Shown: positions 39,233 to 48,079 of the stretch, piece after piece
Layout: each line of letters begins with the position of its first letter
Numbering within the stretch: the first letter of the stretch is position 1
NCBI GenBank assembly: GCA_016000085.1
Contig: JAECRT010000019.1
Coordinates: 10,712-58,790, forward strand
Direction of reading: 5' to 3'
DNA length: 48,079 bases
Origin: Sphingomonadaceae bacterium
GTDB lineage: Bacteria > Pseudomonadota > Alphaproteobacteria > Sphingomonadales > Sphingomonadaceae
Program-made: the position numbers and the translations under genes
The notes under the pieces: model-generated
The model's database searches: none
What the model was told of the DNA's origin: nothing
Seen by the model: the letters and a program-made list of their open reading frames with translations, nothing else

Positions 39233-41035
39233 ATGCCCAGCTATGCCGCACCCGTTCTCGACACCCGTTTCGTCCTCGACCATGTGGTCGGGTTGGACCG
39301 CTACACCAATCTGCCCGGCTTCGAAAATGCGACACCCGATCTGGTCGATGCGATCCTGACCGAAGGGGGCAAGATCGCGGCGGAGCTGCTGTTTCCGCTG
39401 AACGCGTCAGGCGACAAGGAAGGCTGCACCCGCAACCCGGACGGCAGCGTCACGACGCCTGCGGGCTTCAAGGCGGCCTATGACCAATATGTCGAAAGCG
39501 GCTGGACCACGCTGCACGCGCCGGAACAATTTGGCGGCCAGGGTCTGCCGATGGTGCTGGCGACGGCAGTCGGCGAATATATGAGCGCCTCCAACCAGGC
39601 GTTCGAAATGTATTTCGGGCTGACCACCGGCGCGATCGCCGCTTTGCTGGCCAAGGGCAGCGACGAACTGCAACAGCGCTATGTGCCCCGCATGGTTTCG
39701 GGTCAGTGGACCGGCACCATGAACCTGACGGAACCGCATTGCGGCACCGACCTTGGCCTTATCAAGACAAAGGCCGTGCCACAGGCGGACGGCAGCTACA
39801 CGATCACCGGCACCAAGATCTTCATTTCGGCGGGCGAACATGACCTGGCCGAAAACATCATCCACCTCGTCCTGGCCAAGACGCCCGGCGCGCCCGACAG
39901 CAGCAAGGGCATTTCCCTGTTCGTCGTGCCCAAGGTGATGGTCGGCGACGATGGCGCATTGGGCGATCGCAACGCCGTGTCCTGTGGCTCGATCGAACAC
40001 AAGATGGGCATTCACGGCAACGCCACCTGCGTCATGAACTATGACGGCGCGACTGGATGGATGGTCGGCGACGAGAATAAAGGCTTGGCCGCCATGTTCA
40101 TCATGATGAACGCGGCGCGGCTGGGCGTTGGCCTGCAAGGGCTGGGCCAGGGCGACATCGCCTTCCAGAATGCAGTGCATTATGCCCATGACCGGCGTCA
40201 GGGCCGCGCCCTGACCGGCCCCAAGGAGCCGGAGGAGAAAGCCGACACGCTGTTCGTCCATCCCGACGTGCGCCGCATGCTGATGGAAGCCAAGGCGATG
40301 ACAGAAGGGCTGCGCGCGCTGATCCTGTGGGGCGCGCTGCAGGTCGACCTGTCGCACTATGCCGCGACCGAGGAAGACCGGCAGATGGCCGACGACCTGA
40401 TCGGCCTGCTGACCCCGGTCATCAAGGGCTATGGCACCGACCGCGGCTTCGACATCGCGGTGAACTGCCAGCAGGTGTTTGGCGGCCATGGCTACATCTG
40501 GGAAAATGGCATGGAGCAATATGTCCGCGACGCCCGCATCGCCCAGATTTACGAAGGCGCCAACGGCGTGCAGGCGATGGATCTGGTCGGTCGCAAGCTG
40601 CCGATGAATGGCGGTCGCGCGCTTCAAGCCTTCCTCAAGATCGTCGCGACCGAAGTGGCCGAAGCCAAGGGCCATGAAAAGCTGACCAGCTTCGCCGAAG
40701 CGTTGGAAAAGGCGAGCGCCCAGCTTGGCGCGGCGACCATGTGGTTGATGCAGAACGCCATGAAGAACCCCGACAATGCCGGTGCGGGCGCGCATCATTA
40801 CATGCATATATTGGGTATCGTCGCGACCGGCCTGATGTGGCTGCGCATGAGCAAGGCGGCAGTTACCCTGCTCGACGCCGGTTCGGATGATGCGCAGTTC
40901 CTGCAAGCCAAGCTGGTCACCGCTCGCTTCTTCGCCGAACGCATCATGCCCGATGCCGGATCGCTGCGCCGCAAGATCGAGGGCGGCGCGGACGCGCTGA
41001 TGGAACTCGACCCGGACATGTTCCTGGCCGCCTGA
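39233..41035 (+). CDS. Acyl-CoA dehydrogenase with C-terminal domain (DmdC/FadE type)
   Basis: 600-residue flavoprotein that oxidises an acyl-CoA to the enoyl-CoA. Length and layout match the large acyl-CoA dehydrogenase family with an extra C-terminal domain, which includes DmdC (3-methylmercaptopropionyl-CoA dehydrogenase) and fatty-acid enzymes. FAD/substrate segments are [20 protein letters not shown] and [20 protein letters not shown]; the catalytic base is Glu441 in [17 protein letters not shown]. The C-terminal 130 residues form the added domain. CTGGAGAAG lies a few bases before the ATG. It is next to the MerR regulator and ends at a terminator. The chain length or substrate cannot be read. 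Confidence 0.92.
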   Translation: MPSYAAPVLDTRFVLDHVVGLDRYTNLPGFENATPDLVDAILTEGGKIAAELLFPLNASGDKEGCTRNPDGSVTTPAGFKAAYDQYVESGWTTLHAPEQFGGQGLPMVLATAVGEYMSASNQAFEMYFGLTTGAIAALLAKGSDELQQRYVPRMVSGQWTGTMNLTEPHCGTDLGLIKTKAVPQADGSYTITGTKIFISAGEHDLAENIIHLVLAKTPGAPDSSKGISLFVVPKVMVGDDGALGDRNAVSCGSIEHKMGIHGNATCVMNYDGATGWMVGDENKGLAAMFIMMNAARLGVGLQGLGQGDIAFQNAVHYAHDRRQGRALTGPKEPEEKADTLFVHPDVRRMLMEAKAMTEGLRALILWGALQVDLSHYAATEEDRQMADDLIGLLTPVIKGYGTDRGFDIAVNCQQVFGGHGYIWENGMEQYVRDARIAQIYEGANGVQAMDLVGRKLPMNGGRALQAFLKIVATEVAEAKGHEKLTSFAEALEKASAQLGAATMWLMQNAMKNPDNAGAGAHHYMHILGIVATGLMWLRMSKAAVTLLDAGSDDAQFLQAKLVTARFFAERIMPDAGSLRRKIEGGADALMELDPDMFLAA

Positions 41036-41062
41036 CACGCCCAGCATCGATAGTCACGCCAG

Positions 41063-41093
41063 GGGCGGCCTCCCACGGGATGGCCGCCCTTTT
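41063..41093 (+). terminator. Intrinsic terminator after the acyl-CoA dehydrogenase gene
   Basis: GGGCGGCC (41063-41070) and GGCCGCCC (41082-41089) form a perfect 8-base stem with an 11-base loop, followed by TTTT. It lies 28 bases after the stop and can also serve the small convergent gene at 41102. Confidence 0.85.
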
Positions 41094-41101
41094 GGGCTAT
41101 A

Positions 41102-41254
41102 TCAGGCTGCGAGCCGCATCGGCTCTTCGAGCGGGGCAGGAATAGTGACATCGTGGGCCACCGGGGCGTGCGCCTTGGCGAGACCGGCAATGTAGCGCTC
41201 CGCGACGACGACATCACGGCGATAGGCGAAATAGAGCGACAGCAGGGAAAACAT
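41102..41254 (-). CDS. 50-residue hypothetical protein
   Basis: A short frame, MFSLLSLYFAYRRDVVVAER then YIAGLAKAHAPVAHDVTIPA and PLEEPMRLAA. The first 10 residues are hydrophobic, followed by Arg-Arg, so the N-terminus may touch the membrane. The ATG at 41254 has GAGG 8 bases upstream, which is why I prefer it to the longer frame (open to 41413, no ribosome sites). It ends beside a terminator stem that works in both directions. The RBS, length and amphipathic start suggest a real small protein; function unknown. Confidence 0.6.
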   Translation of the reverse strand: MFSLLSLYFAYRRDVVVAERYIAGLAKAHAPVAHDVTIPAPLEEPMRLAA

Positions 41255-41442
41255 TGTAAAGCCTCGACGAGTAATTTGCTGCGTTGCAGCATCAGTATTC
41301 ATTTGCGCGTTCGTCGCTTGTTTCGCAAATGCAATGCGAGGAAACAGGATTGCAGAAAATGGATGCGCGCAGGCCGATTGCGCGCCTGCGATCGCTGCCG
41401 GGACCACTAGCAATAATCGCGCCCACCCGTTAGCATCCGCCC

Positions 41443-42741
41443 ATGCAAGCCCCCGACATCAGCGCATCTGCGGCTCGCTTACCCTCCCGGACATTGGGCC
41501 TCGCCGCGTGCATCGCCCTCGTCATGGGCAATATGATCGGATCGGGCGTTTTCCTGCTGCCCGCCGCGCTTGCCCCCTTCGGCTGGGATGCCGTGGCGGG
41601 ATGGGGCTTCACCATCGCGGGATCGCTCGTGCTGGCCTTTGTCATCGCGCGGCTGACCATCGCTCTGCCCGATGCCAGTGCGTCACAGATGATCGCACGC
41701 GCGTTCGGCCCGCTTGCCGGATTTTCGATCGGCTGGATCTACTGGCTCTCGATCATCCTGACCAACGTGACGATTGCCGTCGCCGCCACGGCCAACCTGT
41801 CCAGCATCATGCCCTTGCTCGCCCAGCCCGGCGTGGGCGCGCTCTGTTCGATCGCCTTCCTCTGGATCATGGCGGGCATCAACCTGATCGGCGCGCGGGC
41901 GGCAGGCATGACCCAGTTGGCGACCACGGCGATCAAGCTGGTGCCGATCCTGGTCGTCATCGTGCTGCTGGTCATCACGGTCGGCAACGGCACGGCACAG
42001 GTCGCCCCCTTCCCGGAAAACGGACTGACCGGAGCGGGGATCACTGCCTCGGCCGCACTGTCGCTCTGGGCGCTGATGGGTTTCGAATCGGCCAGCGTCG
42101 CCGCCGACAAAGTCCGCGATCCCGCCCGCACCATCCCCCGCGCCACGCTGATCGGCACTGCCGCGACTGGCCTCATCTATCTCATCGTCTGCTCAGGCAT
42201 TGCACTCACCCTGCCCGCCGCCGAAACCCAGACAGGATCGCCCTTCGGCGCCTTTGTAAGCCATTACTGGTCGCCCGGCCCCGCCAGTTTCATCGCGCTG
42301 TTCGTGGCGATCAGCTGCCTTGGCGCGCTCAATGGCTGGACGCTGCTGATGGGCGAAGTGCCGCTTGCGATGGCCAGATCGGGGGAATTGCCGCGTTGGC
42401 TGGCGGGCACGAATGGGAAAGGAACACCCGTCCGCGCGCTGCTGCTCTCCACCGTGCTGGCAAGCCTGCTGCTGGTCGCAAACAGCCTGCAAGGGCTGGT
42501 CGCGCTGTTCACCGCCATGGCGCTGCTCGCCACGTCGGCGACGCTGTGGCTCTATGTCGGTTGCGCGCTGGCCAGTCTGCGCTTTCGCCTCGTCATCCCC
42601 GCCGCGCTGCTGGGCCTTGGCTATGCGATCTGGACCTTGTGGGGCGCGGGAATCGTGGCGAGCGGCTCCAGCATCCTGCTGATGATGGCCGGCCTGCCCT
42701 TCTATTGGTGGGCGCGGCGGCAACGCCCCGCCGGCAGCTAG
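41443..42741 (+). CDS. APC-family amino acid permease
   Basis: 432-residue inner-membrane transporter with about 12 hydrophobic segments. The start, TLGLAACIALVMGNMIGSGV with FLLPAALAPFG, is the substrate-binding helix-1 motif (GxIGSG) of the APC superfamily. SLWALMGFESASVAADKVRD and PARTIPRATLIGTAATGLIY are the usual TM6 and following loop. The type is that of basic amino acid/polyamine antiporters or YjeH-like exporters. The exchange partner and amino acid cannot be read. It is convergent with dnaJ, separated by a 12-base-pair stem. Confidence 0.88.
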   Translation: MQAPDISASAARLPSRTLGLAACIALVMGNMIGSGVFLLPAALAPFGWDAVAGWGFTIAGSLVLAFVIARLTIALPDASASQMIARAFGPLAGFSIGWIYWLSIILTNVTIAVAATANLSSIMPLLAQPGVGALCSIAFLWIMAGINLIGARAAGMTQLATTAIKLVPILVVIVLLVITVGNGTAQVAPFPENGLTGAGITASAALSLWALMGFESASVAADKVRDPARTIPRATLIGTAATGLIYLIVCSGIALTLPAAETQTGSPFGAFVSHYWSPGPASFIALFVAISCLGALNGWTLLMGEVPLAMARSGELPRWLAGTNGKGTPVRALLLSTVLASLLLVANSLQGLVALFTAMALLATSATLWLYVGCALASLRFRLVIPAALLGLGYAIWTLWGAGIVASGSSILLMMAGLPFYWWARRQRPAGS

Positions 42742-42742
42742 G

Positions 42743-42777
42743 CCCGTTCGCTTCGCACCTGTCGGGAAGCGAACGGG
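42743..42777. terminator. Stem-loop between convergent permease and dnaJ genes
   Basis: CCCGTTCGCTTC (42743-42754) and GAAGCGAACGGG (42766-42777) are perfectly complementary over 12 bases with an 11-base loop. It starts two bases after the permease stop and ends 9 bases before the dnaJ stop. Neither side has a clear T-run, so it may protect both 3' ends or act as a weak shared terminator. Confidence 0.55.
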
Positions 42778-42786
42778 ATCAGCCGC

Positions 42787-43920
42787 TTAGTCTCCCCACA
42801 ATTCCTTGAGCTTCGAGAAGAAGCCGGTGGATTGCGGACATTCTTCGCCGGTTTCCGTCTCGCGGAACGCCTCCAGCAATTCCTTCTGCTTGGCGGTGAG
42901 GCGAGTCGGCGTTTCCACGTCGATCTGAACGACCAGATCGCCCTGCCCGCGCCCGTTGAGCACCGGCATACCCGCGCCGCGCTGGCGGAGCTGCTTGCCC
43001 GACTGGATACCGACCGGGATCTTGATCTCATGGCGAACGCCGTCAAGGCCCGGCACTTCGATCGTCCCGCCCAAAGCCGCCGCAGTAAAGCTAACCGGGC
43101 AGCGACAGAATAAGGTCGTCCCGTCACGCTCGAAAATCGAATGCCGCTTCACATGCAGGAAAATATAGAGATCGCCGGAAGGTGCGCCACGCGCGCCTGC
43201 CTCGCCCTCGCCCGACATGCGGATGCGCGTACCGTCATCGACACCGGCGGGGATGTTGACCGACAGGGACTTGGCCTTGTCGACGCGGCCTTCGCCCCGG
43301 CACGACCGACAGGGCTTTTCGATCACCCTGCCCGCGCCATGGCATGAAGGACAGGTCCGTTCGACCACGAAAAAGCCCTGCTGCGCGCGAACCTGACCAT
43401 GGCCCTTGCAGGTGCCACAGGTCTTGACCCCGGTGCCGGGCTGCGCGCCCGATCCATCGCAACTGTCACAGGCCGCAGACACTTCGATCTCGATGTCGGT
43501 CTGCTTGCCATGATAGGCTTCGTCCAGACTGATTTCGAGATCGTAGCGCAGGTCAGCGCCACGCCGCTGCTGTTGCTGGCGCCCCGCGCCGCCAAAGCCC
43601 GACTGGCCGAAAATCGTTTCGAATATATCGCCCAGATCCGAAAAGCCGCCCGCGCCGCCATTGAAGCCGCCGCCGCCGCCCTGTTGCTGCTGCGTATAGG
43701 CAGCATGGCCAAAGCGGTCATAGGCCGCGCGTTTCTGCGGGTCTTTCAGGCACTCATAGGCCTCTGATACGGATTTGAACTTGGCTTCGCTGTCCGTGCA
43801 CCCCCCGGTCTTGTCCGGGTGATATTTCATCGCCAGCTTGCGATAAGCGCTCTTGATGGCTCCACCGTCGGCGGTGCGCTCAATTTCGAGCAGTCCGTAA
43901 TAATCAACTTCAGTCGTCAT
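42787..43920 (-). CDS. dnaJ: Chaperone DnaJ
   Basis: Cytosolic co-chaperone that stimulates the DnaK ATPase and presents unfolded proteins; 377 residues. J domain with HPD at 34-36 (KYHPDKTGG), a Gly/Phe-rich stretch (about 80-115, GGGGGFNGGAGGFSDLGDIF), and four zinc repeats starting at Cys151, Cys168, Cys190 and Cys204 (CDSCDGSG, CGTCKGHG, CPSCHGAG, CRSCRGEG), then the substrate-binding domains. The ATG at 43920 gives the normal MTTEVDYYGLLE start; nine more codons are open upstream. It follows dnaK after 65 bases with a REP-like palindrome between. Confidence 0.96.
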   Translation of the reverse strand: MTTEVDYYGLLEIERTADGGAIKSAYRKLAMKYHPDKTGGCTDSEAKFKSVSEAYECLKDPQKRAAYDRFGHAAYTQQQQGGGGGFNGGAGGFSDLGDIFETIFGQSGFGGAGRQQQQRRGADLRYDLEISLDEAYHGKQTDIEIEVSAACDSCDGSGAQPGTGVKTCGTCKGHGQVRAQQGFFVVERTCPSCHGAGRVIEKPCRSCRGEGRVDKAKSLSVNIPAGVDDGTRIRMSGEGEAGARGAPSGDLYIFLHVKRHSIFERDGTTLFCRCPVSFTAAALGGTIEVPGLDGVRHEIKIPVGIQSGKQLRQRGAGMPVLNGRGQGDLVVQIDVETPTRLTAKQKELLEAFRETETGEECPQSTGFFSKLKELWGD

Positions 43921-43940
43921 ATCGCCCCCGGCCCCATCCC

Positions 43941-43970
43941 CCGTCACCCAGGCTTGCGCCGGGATGACGG
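43941..43970. repeat. REP-like palindrome between dnaK and dnaJ
   Basis: CCGTCACCCAGGC-TTGC-GCCGGGATGACGG is a 30-base imperfect palindrome. I recognise the type GTCACCC...GGGATGAC from intergenic repeats scattered in sphingomonad and other alphaproteobacterial genomes. Within the dnaK-dnaJ transcript it could stabilise the upstream dnaK part or lower dnaJ read-through, as palindromes of this kind do in other bacteria. Confidence 0.6.
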
Positions 43971-43985
43971 TTGGAGGTCATGGCC

Positions 43986-45884
43986 TTAAGCCTTGTTGTC
44001 GTCCACTTCCGAGAATTCGGCGTCGACGACATCGTCATCGGCCTTGGGCGCGTCTGCGCCCGGAGCGGCGGCCGAAGCCTGCTCCTTCTCGTAAACCGCC
44101 TGGCCCAGCTTCATCGCGACCGTGGCGAGTTCCTGTGCCTTGGTCTTCATCACTTCAGCGTCGCCGCCTTCGATGGCGGACTTGGTCGCCGTGATCGCGG
44201 TTTCGATCTCGCCCTTGAGGCTGGCGTCGATCTTGTCACCATGTTCGGCCAGCTGCGCTTCGGTCGTGTGGACCAGGCTTTCGGCGTTGTTCTTGGCTTC
44301 CGCGCCTTCACGACGCTTCTTGTCGTCCTCGGCGAAACGCTCGGCATCCTTGACCATCTGGTCGATGTCGGAGTCGGACAGACCGCCCGACGCCTGGATG
44401 CGGATCTGCTGCTCCTTGCCGGTGCCCTTGTCCTTGGCCGACACATTGACCAGGCCGTTGGCGTCGATGTCGAACGTGACCTCGATCTGCGGCACGCCGC
44501 GCGGCGCGGATGGGATGCCGACCAGGTCGAACTGGCCCAGCATCTTGTTGTCGGCCGCCATTTCACGCTCGCCCTGGAACACGCGGATGGTCACCGCCTG
44601 CTGATTGTCGTCGGCGGTCGAATAGACCTGCGACTTCTTGGCGGGGATGGTGGTGTTGCGGTCGATCATGCGGGTGAACACGCCACCCAGCGTCTCGATG
44701 CCCAGCGACAGCGGGGTTACGTCGAGCAGCAGCACGTCCTTGACGTCGCCCTGCAACACGCCCGCCTGGATCGCCGCGCCCATGGCGACGACTTCGTCCG
44801 GGTTTACGCCGGTGTGCGGTTCCTTGCCGAAAAATTCCTTCACAGCTTCGCGCACCTTGGGCATGCGGGTCATGCCGCCGACCAGAACGACTTCGCTGAT
44901 CTCGCTGGCCGAAACGCCCGCGTCCGCCATCGCCTTCTTGCAAGGCTCCATCGTGCGCTTGATGAGGTCAACGACCAGACGCTCCAGATCGGCGCGGGTG
45001 ATCGTCTTGACCAGATGCTTGGGACCATTCTGGTCCGCGGTGATGAAGGGCAGGTTGACCTCGGTCGACTGTGCCGAAGACAGCTCGATCTTCGCCTTTT
45101 CGGCCGCTTCCTTCAGACGCTGGAGAGCCAGCTTGTCCTTGGTCAGGTCGATGCTTTCGGTCTTCTTGAAGTCGTCGGCCAGGAACTGCACCAGCTTGGC
45201 GTCGAAATCTTCGCCGCCCAGGAAGGTGTCGCCATTGGTCGACTTCACTTCGAACACGCCATCGCCAATCTCCAGGATAGAGATGTCGAACGTGCCGCCG
45301 CCAAGGTCATAGACCGCGATCGTCTTGCCGTCCTGCTTGTCGAGACCATAGGCCAGCGCTGCCGCCGTTGGCTCGTTGATGATGCGCAGAACTTCGAGCC
45401 CGGCGATCGCGCCGGCGTCCTTCGTCGCCTGACGCTGAGCGTCGTTGAAATAAGCGGGCACGGTGATGACGGCCTGCGTCACGGTTTCGCCCAGATAGCT
45501 CTCGGCGGTTTCCTTCATCTTCTGCAGGATGAAGGCGCTGATCTGCGACGGGCTGTAATCTTGGCCGCCGGCCTTTACCCAGGCGTCGCCATTGCCACCC
45601 TTGACGATGTCATAGGGGACAAGTTCCATGTCCTTCTTCGTCGTGGGATCTTCGAAGCGGCGGCCGATCAGGCGCTTCACCGCGAAAATCGTATTGTCGC
45701 CATTGGTGACGGCCTGCCGCTTGGCCGGTTGGCCGATCAGGCGCTCGCCATCCTTGGCGAAGGCGACGATGGAAGGCGTCGTACGCGCACCTTCCGCATT
45801 TTCAATCACCTTGGGCTTGCCACCGTCCATCACAGCCACGCAGCTGTTGGTGGTGCCAAGATCAATACCGATAACTTTTGCCAT
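43986..45884 (-). CDS. dnaK: Chaperone DnaK (Hsp70)
   Basis: Hsp70 chaperone of 632 residues. It starts [20 protein letters not shown], the phosphate-1 loop of the ATPase domain; [15 protein letters not shown] and [20 protein letters not shown] are the other Hsp70 signatures, followed by [20 protein letters not shown]. The substrate-binding domain follows the linker [20 protein letters not shown]. The acidic C-terminus ends [17 protein letters not shown], typical of bacterial DnaK. GAGG lies several bases before the ATG at 45884; seven codons upstream are open but not needed. dnaJ follows; grpE and hrcA are not in the window. Confidence 0.98.
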   Translation of the reverse strand: MAKVIGIDLGTTNSCVAVMDGGKPKVIENAEGARTTPSIVAFAKDGERLIGQPAKRQAVTNGDNTIFAVKRLIGRRFEDPTTKKDMELVPYDIVKGGNGDAWVKAGGQDYSPSQISAFILQKMKETAESYLGETVTQAVITVPAYFNDAQRQATKDAGAIAGLEVLRIINEPTAAALAYGLDKQDGKTIAVYDLGGGTFDISILEIGDGVFEVKSTNGDTFLGGEDFDAKLVQFLADDFKKTESIDLTKDKLALQRLKEAAEKAKIELSSAQSTEVNLPFITADQNGPKHLVKTITRADLERLVVDLIKRTMEPCKKAMADAGVSASEISEVVLVGGMTRMPKVREAVKEFFGKEPHTGVNPDEVVAMGAAIQAGVLQGDVKDVLLLDVTPLSLGIETLGGVFTRMIDRNTTIPAKKSQVYSTADDNQQAVTIRVFQGEREMAADNKMLGQFDLVGIPSAPRGVPQIEVTFDIDANGLVNVSAKDKGTGKEQQIRIQASGGLSDSDIDQMVKDAERFAEDDKKRREGAEAKNNAESLVHTTEAQLAEHGDKIDASLKGEIETAITATKSAIEGGDAEVMKTKAQELATVAMKLGQAVYEKEQASAAAPGADAPKADDDVVDAEFSEVDDNKA

Positions 45885-45927
45885 CTTTTCCTCTTTTAAC
45901 CCCAAGTCACATTCAGCGGTTTACGGC

Positions 45928-45955
45928 CCCATACCTCACGAAAGCGCCAAGGCAA
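45928..45955 (-). promoter_or_regulatory. Candidate dnaK promoter
   Basis: On the minus strand TTGCCT, 16 bases, then TATGGG lies 44 bases before the dnaK ATG. CTTGCC also gives a partial match to the CTTG-type -35 of the heat-shock sigma factor RpoH, with a weaker -10. Both readings are possible; neither is a full match. No CIRCE element (TTAGCACTC-N9-GAGTGCTAA) is visible here, so HrcA control is not indicated. Confidence 0.35.
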
Positions 45956-46058
45956 GGCCGGTTTGCGTTTGCGATATAAGAGCGCTTTTGCTTGGCACAA
46001 GAAGCAGCGACGATTAGGAACGCAAGCGACCGGAAACGAGACAGTCATGGAGTTGGTG

Positions 46059-46535
46059 ATGCGCGCGTCTTTTGCCCTTTTTACCCTTGCCGCTTCAGCG
46101 ACCCTTTCGGCCTGCGGCGACCCGGCGCCGACCTATATCGATCAGGCGTGGATTCGCCTCAGCCCGAACAAGGAAACGCCGTCCGCCGGCTATTTCGTCG
46201 CCCATGGCGGCGATGCAGGCGGGCAGTTGCGCGGCGTGCTGACCGACTATGCGCTCAAGGTCGAAATGCATGAAAGCATGACTGAAAATGGCATGATGAC
46301 GATGAAGCCCATCGACCATGTCGACATCCCCGCCAAGGGCGAGGTCGCCTTTGCGCCAGGGGGCAAGCATTTGATGATCTGGGGCGTCAACGACACCGCG
46401 ATCAGCCGGGGAAAGATGCAGATGACCTTCCTGATGGCCAATGGCGACCGGCTGCTGGTCGACACGGTGATCCGCAAGCCAGAGCCCGCCGCCGCGCCCG
46501 CAGCGGCCAAAGCCGGCGAGCATGACGGTCATTGA
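46059..46535 (+). CDS. PCuAC-type periplasmic copper chaperone
   Basis: 158-residue periplasmic lipoprotein that carries Cu(I) for cytochrome oxidase assembly. The signal MRASFALFTLAASATLSAC has a lipobox with Cys19. The metal motif H-x10-M-x21-H-x-M is met exactly by His71, Met82, His104 and Met106 (in KVEMHESM, MTMKPIDH and GGKHLMIWG). The tail is Ala/Pro-rich with a final HDGH. I chose the ATG at 46059, with GGAG 6 bases upstream; the ATG at 46047 adds four residues. It is divergent from dnaK and overlaps the next gene by 4 bases. No Sco partner is in the window. Confidence 0.92.
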   Translation: MRASFALFTLAASATLSACGDPAPTYIDQAWIRLSPNKETPSAGYFVAHGGDAGGQLRGVLTDYALKVEMHESMTENGMMTMKPIDHVDIPAKGEVAFAPGGKHLMIWGVNDTAISRGKMQMTFLMANGDRLLVDTVIRKPEPAAAPAAAKAGEHDGH

Positions 46536-46993
46536 GCAGCCGCTCCCTGACATCTGAGGAAGTCGCGCTCGCCCGAAGCCTGTTCGGGTCGGCGATCGAT
46601 TATGACAAGGTGCGCGTCCACAACCGAAAATATTGGCCGTTCCAGCCGCGCCGCGTGACGATGGCGCCCGATGGCGACTTGTGGTTCCATCCCGAAGGCG
46701 GCCTGTTCTGTGCCGATTTCTGCGCCAGCCCGCTGCATCTGCAAGGGTTGTTCGTCCATGAAATGACCCATGTCTGGCAGGCGCAGCGTTCGGGGAAATA
46801 TTGGTTACCCCTGATGCGCCATCCCTTTTGCCGCTATGACTATCAGTTCGTGCCGGGAAAACCGTTCGACCGTTACGGCATCGAACAGCAGGCGGAGATC
46901 GTGCGCCACACGCTTCTGCTAAGGCGCGGCATTCCCGTGACGGGGAAGCCCGAACTGCAGGCCTATGAAGCGCTGTTGCCGTTCACACCCTGA
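46532..46993 (+). CDS. HExxH-containing vgr-related protein
   Basis: 153 residues with HEMTH (His76-His80) inside LFVHEMTHVWQAQRSGKYWL, a zinc-metallopeptidase-type motif, and an upstream pair Cys60-x3-Cys64 (FCADFCASPL). Later parts are FCRYDYQFVPGKPFDRYGIE and QQAEIVRHTLL. The pattern resembles the small vgr-related proteins of sphingomonads. Catalytic activity is not shown. The TTG at 46532 overlaps the PCuAC stop and is the only start that keeps the first conserved part; no strong ribosome site is seen. No signal peptide, so it appears cytoplasmic. Confidence 0.68.
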   Translation: MSSRSLTSEEVALARSLFGSAIDYDKVRVHNRKYWPFQPRRVTMAPDGDLWFHPEGGLFCADFCASPLHLQGLFVHEMTHVWQAQRSGKYWLPLMRHPFCRYDYQFVPGKPFDRYGIEQQAEIVRHTLLLRRGIPVTGKPELQAYEALLPFTP

Positions 46994-47032
46994 CCGTGGG
47001 GTCACCTGAACCGCGCGCTGCCCCACCACATG

Positions 47033-47060
47033 AAAAAGGGCGGACCTTGCGGCCCGCCCT
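47033..47060 (-). terminator. Intrinsic terminator of sdhA transcript
   Basis: Read on the minus strand, AGGGCGG...CCGCCCT (arms 47060-47054 and 47043-47038) form a GC-rich stem followed by TTTTT (47037-47033). It starts 27 bases after the sdhA stop; it faces the end of the HExxH gene, which stops about 40 bases away. Confidence 0.8.
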
Positions 47061-47086
47061 CTTGTCCATTCACCTGACGGCGCGGA

Positions 47087-48079
47087 TCAATATACGCGCG
47101 CCTTGGGCTTAACATATTCCGCTTCGTCGGTCATCGTATAGTCGTGGACCGGCCGGTAATCGAGCGTCACCTTGCCGCCCGAACCACCCCAGCCTTCGAA
47201 CCAGCTGATGGTGTGCTTCATCCAGTTTTCGTCGTCGCGATTCGGGAAATCCTCATGCGCATGGGCGCCGCGCGATTCCTTGCGGTTGTTCGCGCCTTCC
47301 ATGGTGCAGATCGCCTGCGACATGAGATTGTCCAGTTCCAGCGTCTCGATCAGGTCGGTGTTCCAGATCAGCGACCGGTCGCTCACCTTGACGTCCTGCA
47401 AGCGCTTGTTGACCGCCTGCATCTGCTCGACACCCTCGGCCAGCAGCGCGCTGTCGCGGAACACGGCAGCATGCTTCTGCATGGTGCGCTGCATGTCGAG
47501 GCGGATGTCCGCCGTCGGCGTGCTGCCGCTGGCGTTGCGATAATGGTCGAGCCGGCCCAGCGCCAGGTCGGCTGCATCTGCTGGCAAAGGCTTGTGCGGC
47601 GCGTTGGGCTTGAGATTGTCCTTGAGGAACAGGCCGGTTGCACGGCCGAACACGACAAGGTCGATCAGCGAGTTTGAGCCAAGGCGGTTTGCGCCATGGA
47701 CCGACACGCAGGCCGCTTCACCCACGGCGAACAGGCCGGGCACGATGACTTCTGGATCGTCGCCCTTCTTCGTCACCACCTGACCATGATAATTACAGGG
47801 GATGCCGCCCATATTGTAGTGAACGGTCGGCGTCACAGGCAGCGGCTGGCGGGTCAGGTCGACACCGGCGAAAATCTTGCCGCTCTCGGTGATGCCGGGC
47901 AGACGCTCGGCCAGCACCTTGGGATCGATATGGTCGAGATGCAGGAAGATATGATCCTTATGCTCGCCGACACCGCGCCCTTCGCGCATTTCCATCGCCA
48001 TCGAACGCGATACGACGTCGCGCGACGCCAGATCCTTCGCCGACGGGGCATAGCGCTCCATGAAGCGCTCGCCTTCGGA
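47087..48079 (-). CDS. sdhA: Succinate dehydrogenase flavoprotein subunit (3' part)
   Basis: The last 330 residues of SdhA, whose start lies beyond the right end. The subunit oxidises succinate to fumarate on the cytoplasmic face of complex II. Visible are [31 protein letters not shown] (substrate-binding His and loop), [20 protein letters not shown] (FAD), and [13 protein letters not shown]. The C-terminal domain has [20 protein letters not shown] and [20 protein letters not shown]. The covalent FAD histidine is in the missing N-terminal part. A terminator follows. sdhB is not between the stop and the next gene, so it must lie elsewhere. Confidence 0.96.
   Translation of the reverse strand, partial: SEGERFMERYAPSAKDLASRDVVSRSMAMEMREGRGVGEHKDHIFLHLDHIDPKVLAERLPGITESGKIFAGVDLTRQPLPVTPTVHYNMGGIPCNYHGQVVTKKGDDPEVIVPGLFAVGEAACVSVHGANRLGSNSLIDLVVFGRATGLFLKDNLKPNAPHKPLPADAADLALGRLDHYRNASGSTPTADIRLDMQRTMQKHAAVFRDSALLAEGVEQMQAVNKRLQDVKVSDRSLIWNTDLIETLELDNLMSQAICTMEGANNRKESRGAHAHEDFPNRDDENWMKHTISWFEGWGGSGGKVTLDYRPVHDYTMTDEAEYVKPKARVY

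Noticed and set aside
39407..41047. 546-codon minus frame opposite the acyl-CoA dehydrogenase
   Set aside because: Shadow of a fully recognisable enzyme with its catalytic Glu and terminator.
41334..42809. 491-codon plus frame overlapping the permease gene in another frame
   Set aside because: Translation is Arg/His-rich; the shifted frame from 41443 is a clear 12-helix permease.
43971..45899. 642-codon plus-strand frame opposite dnaK
   Set aside because: The minus strand is DnaK over its full length; the plus frame has no family character.
45885..46058. CIRCE element before dnaK, or a sigma-54 promoter (TGGCAC) for the copper chaperone
   Set aside because: No TTAGCACTC/GAGTGCTAA pair is present, and TGGCAC lacks TTGC at the needed distance.

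Overview
The window looks like a chromosomal segment of an alphaproteobacterium of the order Sphingomonadales, probably a Sphingobium- or Sphingomonas-like organism. Evidence is the high GC, the sequence character of RpoB, RpoC, DnaK and HflK/HflC, abundant TonB-dependent transport, a lineage-typical inverted repeat after degP, and small proteins (vgr-related protein, SleB-type hydrolase) that I associate with this group. Almost all of it is core genome. I see no phage, insertion sequence, CRISPR array, tRNA or rRNA.

Layout. 1-4.7 kb (minus strand): an iron-acquisition block with a catecholate-type TonB receptor, a TonB energiser and a PiuC-type PKHD hydroxylase; a strong Fur-box match precedes the receptor and lies inside the 3' end of the upstream gene. 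4.4-9.2 kb (minus): a tight run of a CoA-binding protein, a lone IorB-like molybdenum hydroxylase large subunit, ferrochelatase (hemH), acetoacetyl-CoA reductase (phaB) and a ribbon-helix-helix protein, with stop/start overlaps. 9.3-10.7 kb: a GNAT acetyltransferase and the Fe-S carrier Mrp, tail to tail. 10.8-14.5 kb (plus): membrane and periplasmic quality control, hflK-hflC-degP, with a candidate general-stress (EcfG-type) promoter before degP and a sphingomonad inverted repeat after it. 14.5-20.4 kb (plus): a HerA-like DUF853 ATPase, a small secreted protein, an MFS exporter, cysK and a SleB-type cell wall hydrolase. 20.4-29.3 kb: rpoB-rpoC, preceded not by rplJL but by a promoter, a roughly 265-base leader and an intrinsic terminator that could act as an attenuator.

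29.5-38.7 kb: a TauE/SafE permease converges on a minus-strand set. The most interesting part is four compactly coupled genes (30.3-34.4 kb): a D-Ala-D-Ala-ligase-like ATP-grasp enzyme, a MobA-like nucleotidyltransferase, a sugar-transfer-associated ATP-grasp protein and a glycosyltransferase. Together they look like an uncharacterised pathway that activates a sugar or alcohol phosphate and joins it to an amino-acid or carboxylate-bearing product. Upstream are a COG2509 FAD oxidoreductase, a second TonB receptor and a DUF2946 protein, probably metal uptake. 38.7-42.7 kb: a MerR regulator whose operator lies within its own promoter, an acyl-CoA dehydrogenase, a 50-residue protein and an APC amino acid permease. 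42.8-48.1 kb: dnaJ and dnaK (minus), a PCuAC copper chaperone and an HExxH protein (plus), and the 3' part of sdhA (minus), which runs off the window.

Many reading frames longer than 1,000 codons lie antisense to rpoB, rpoC and dnaK; these are GC-driven shadows and are not annotated.
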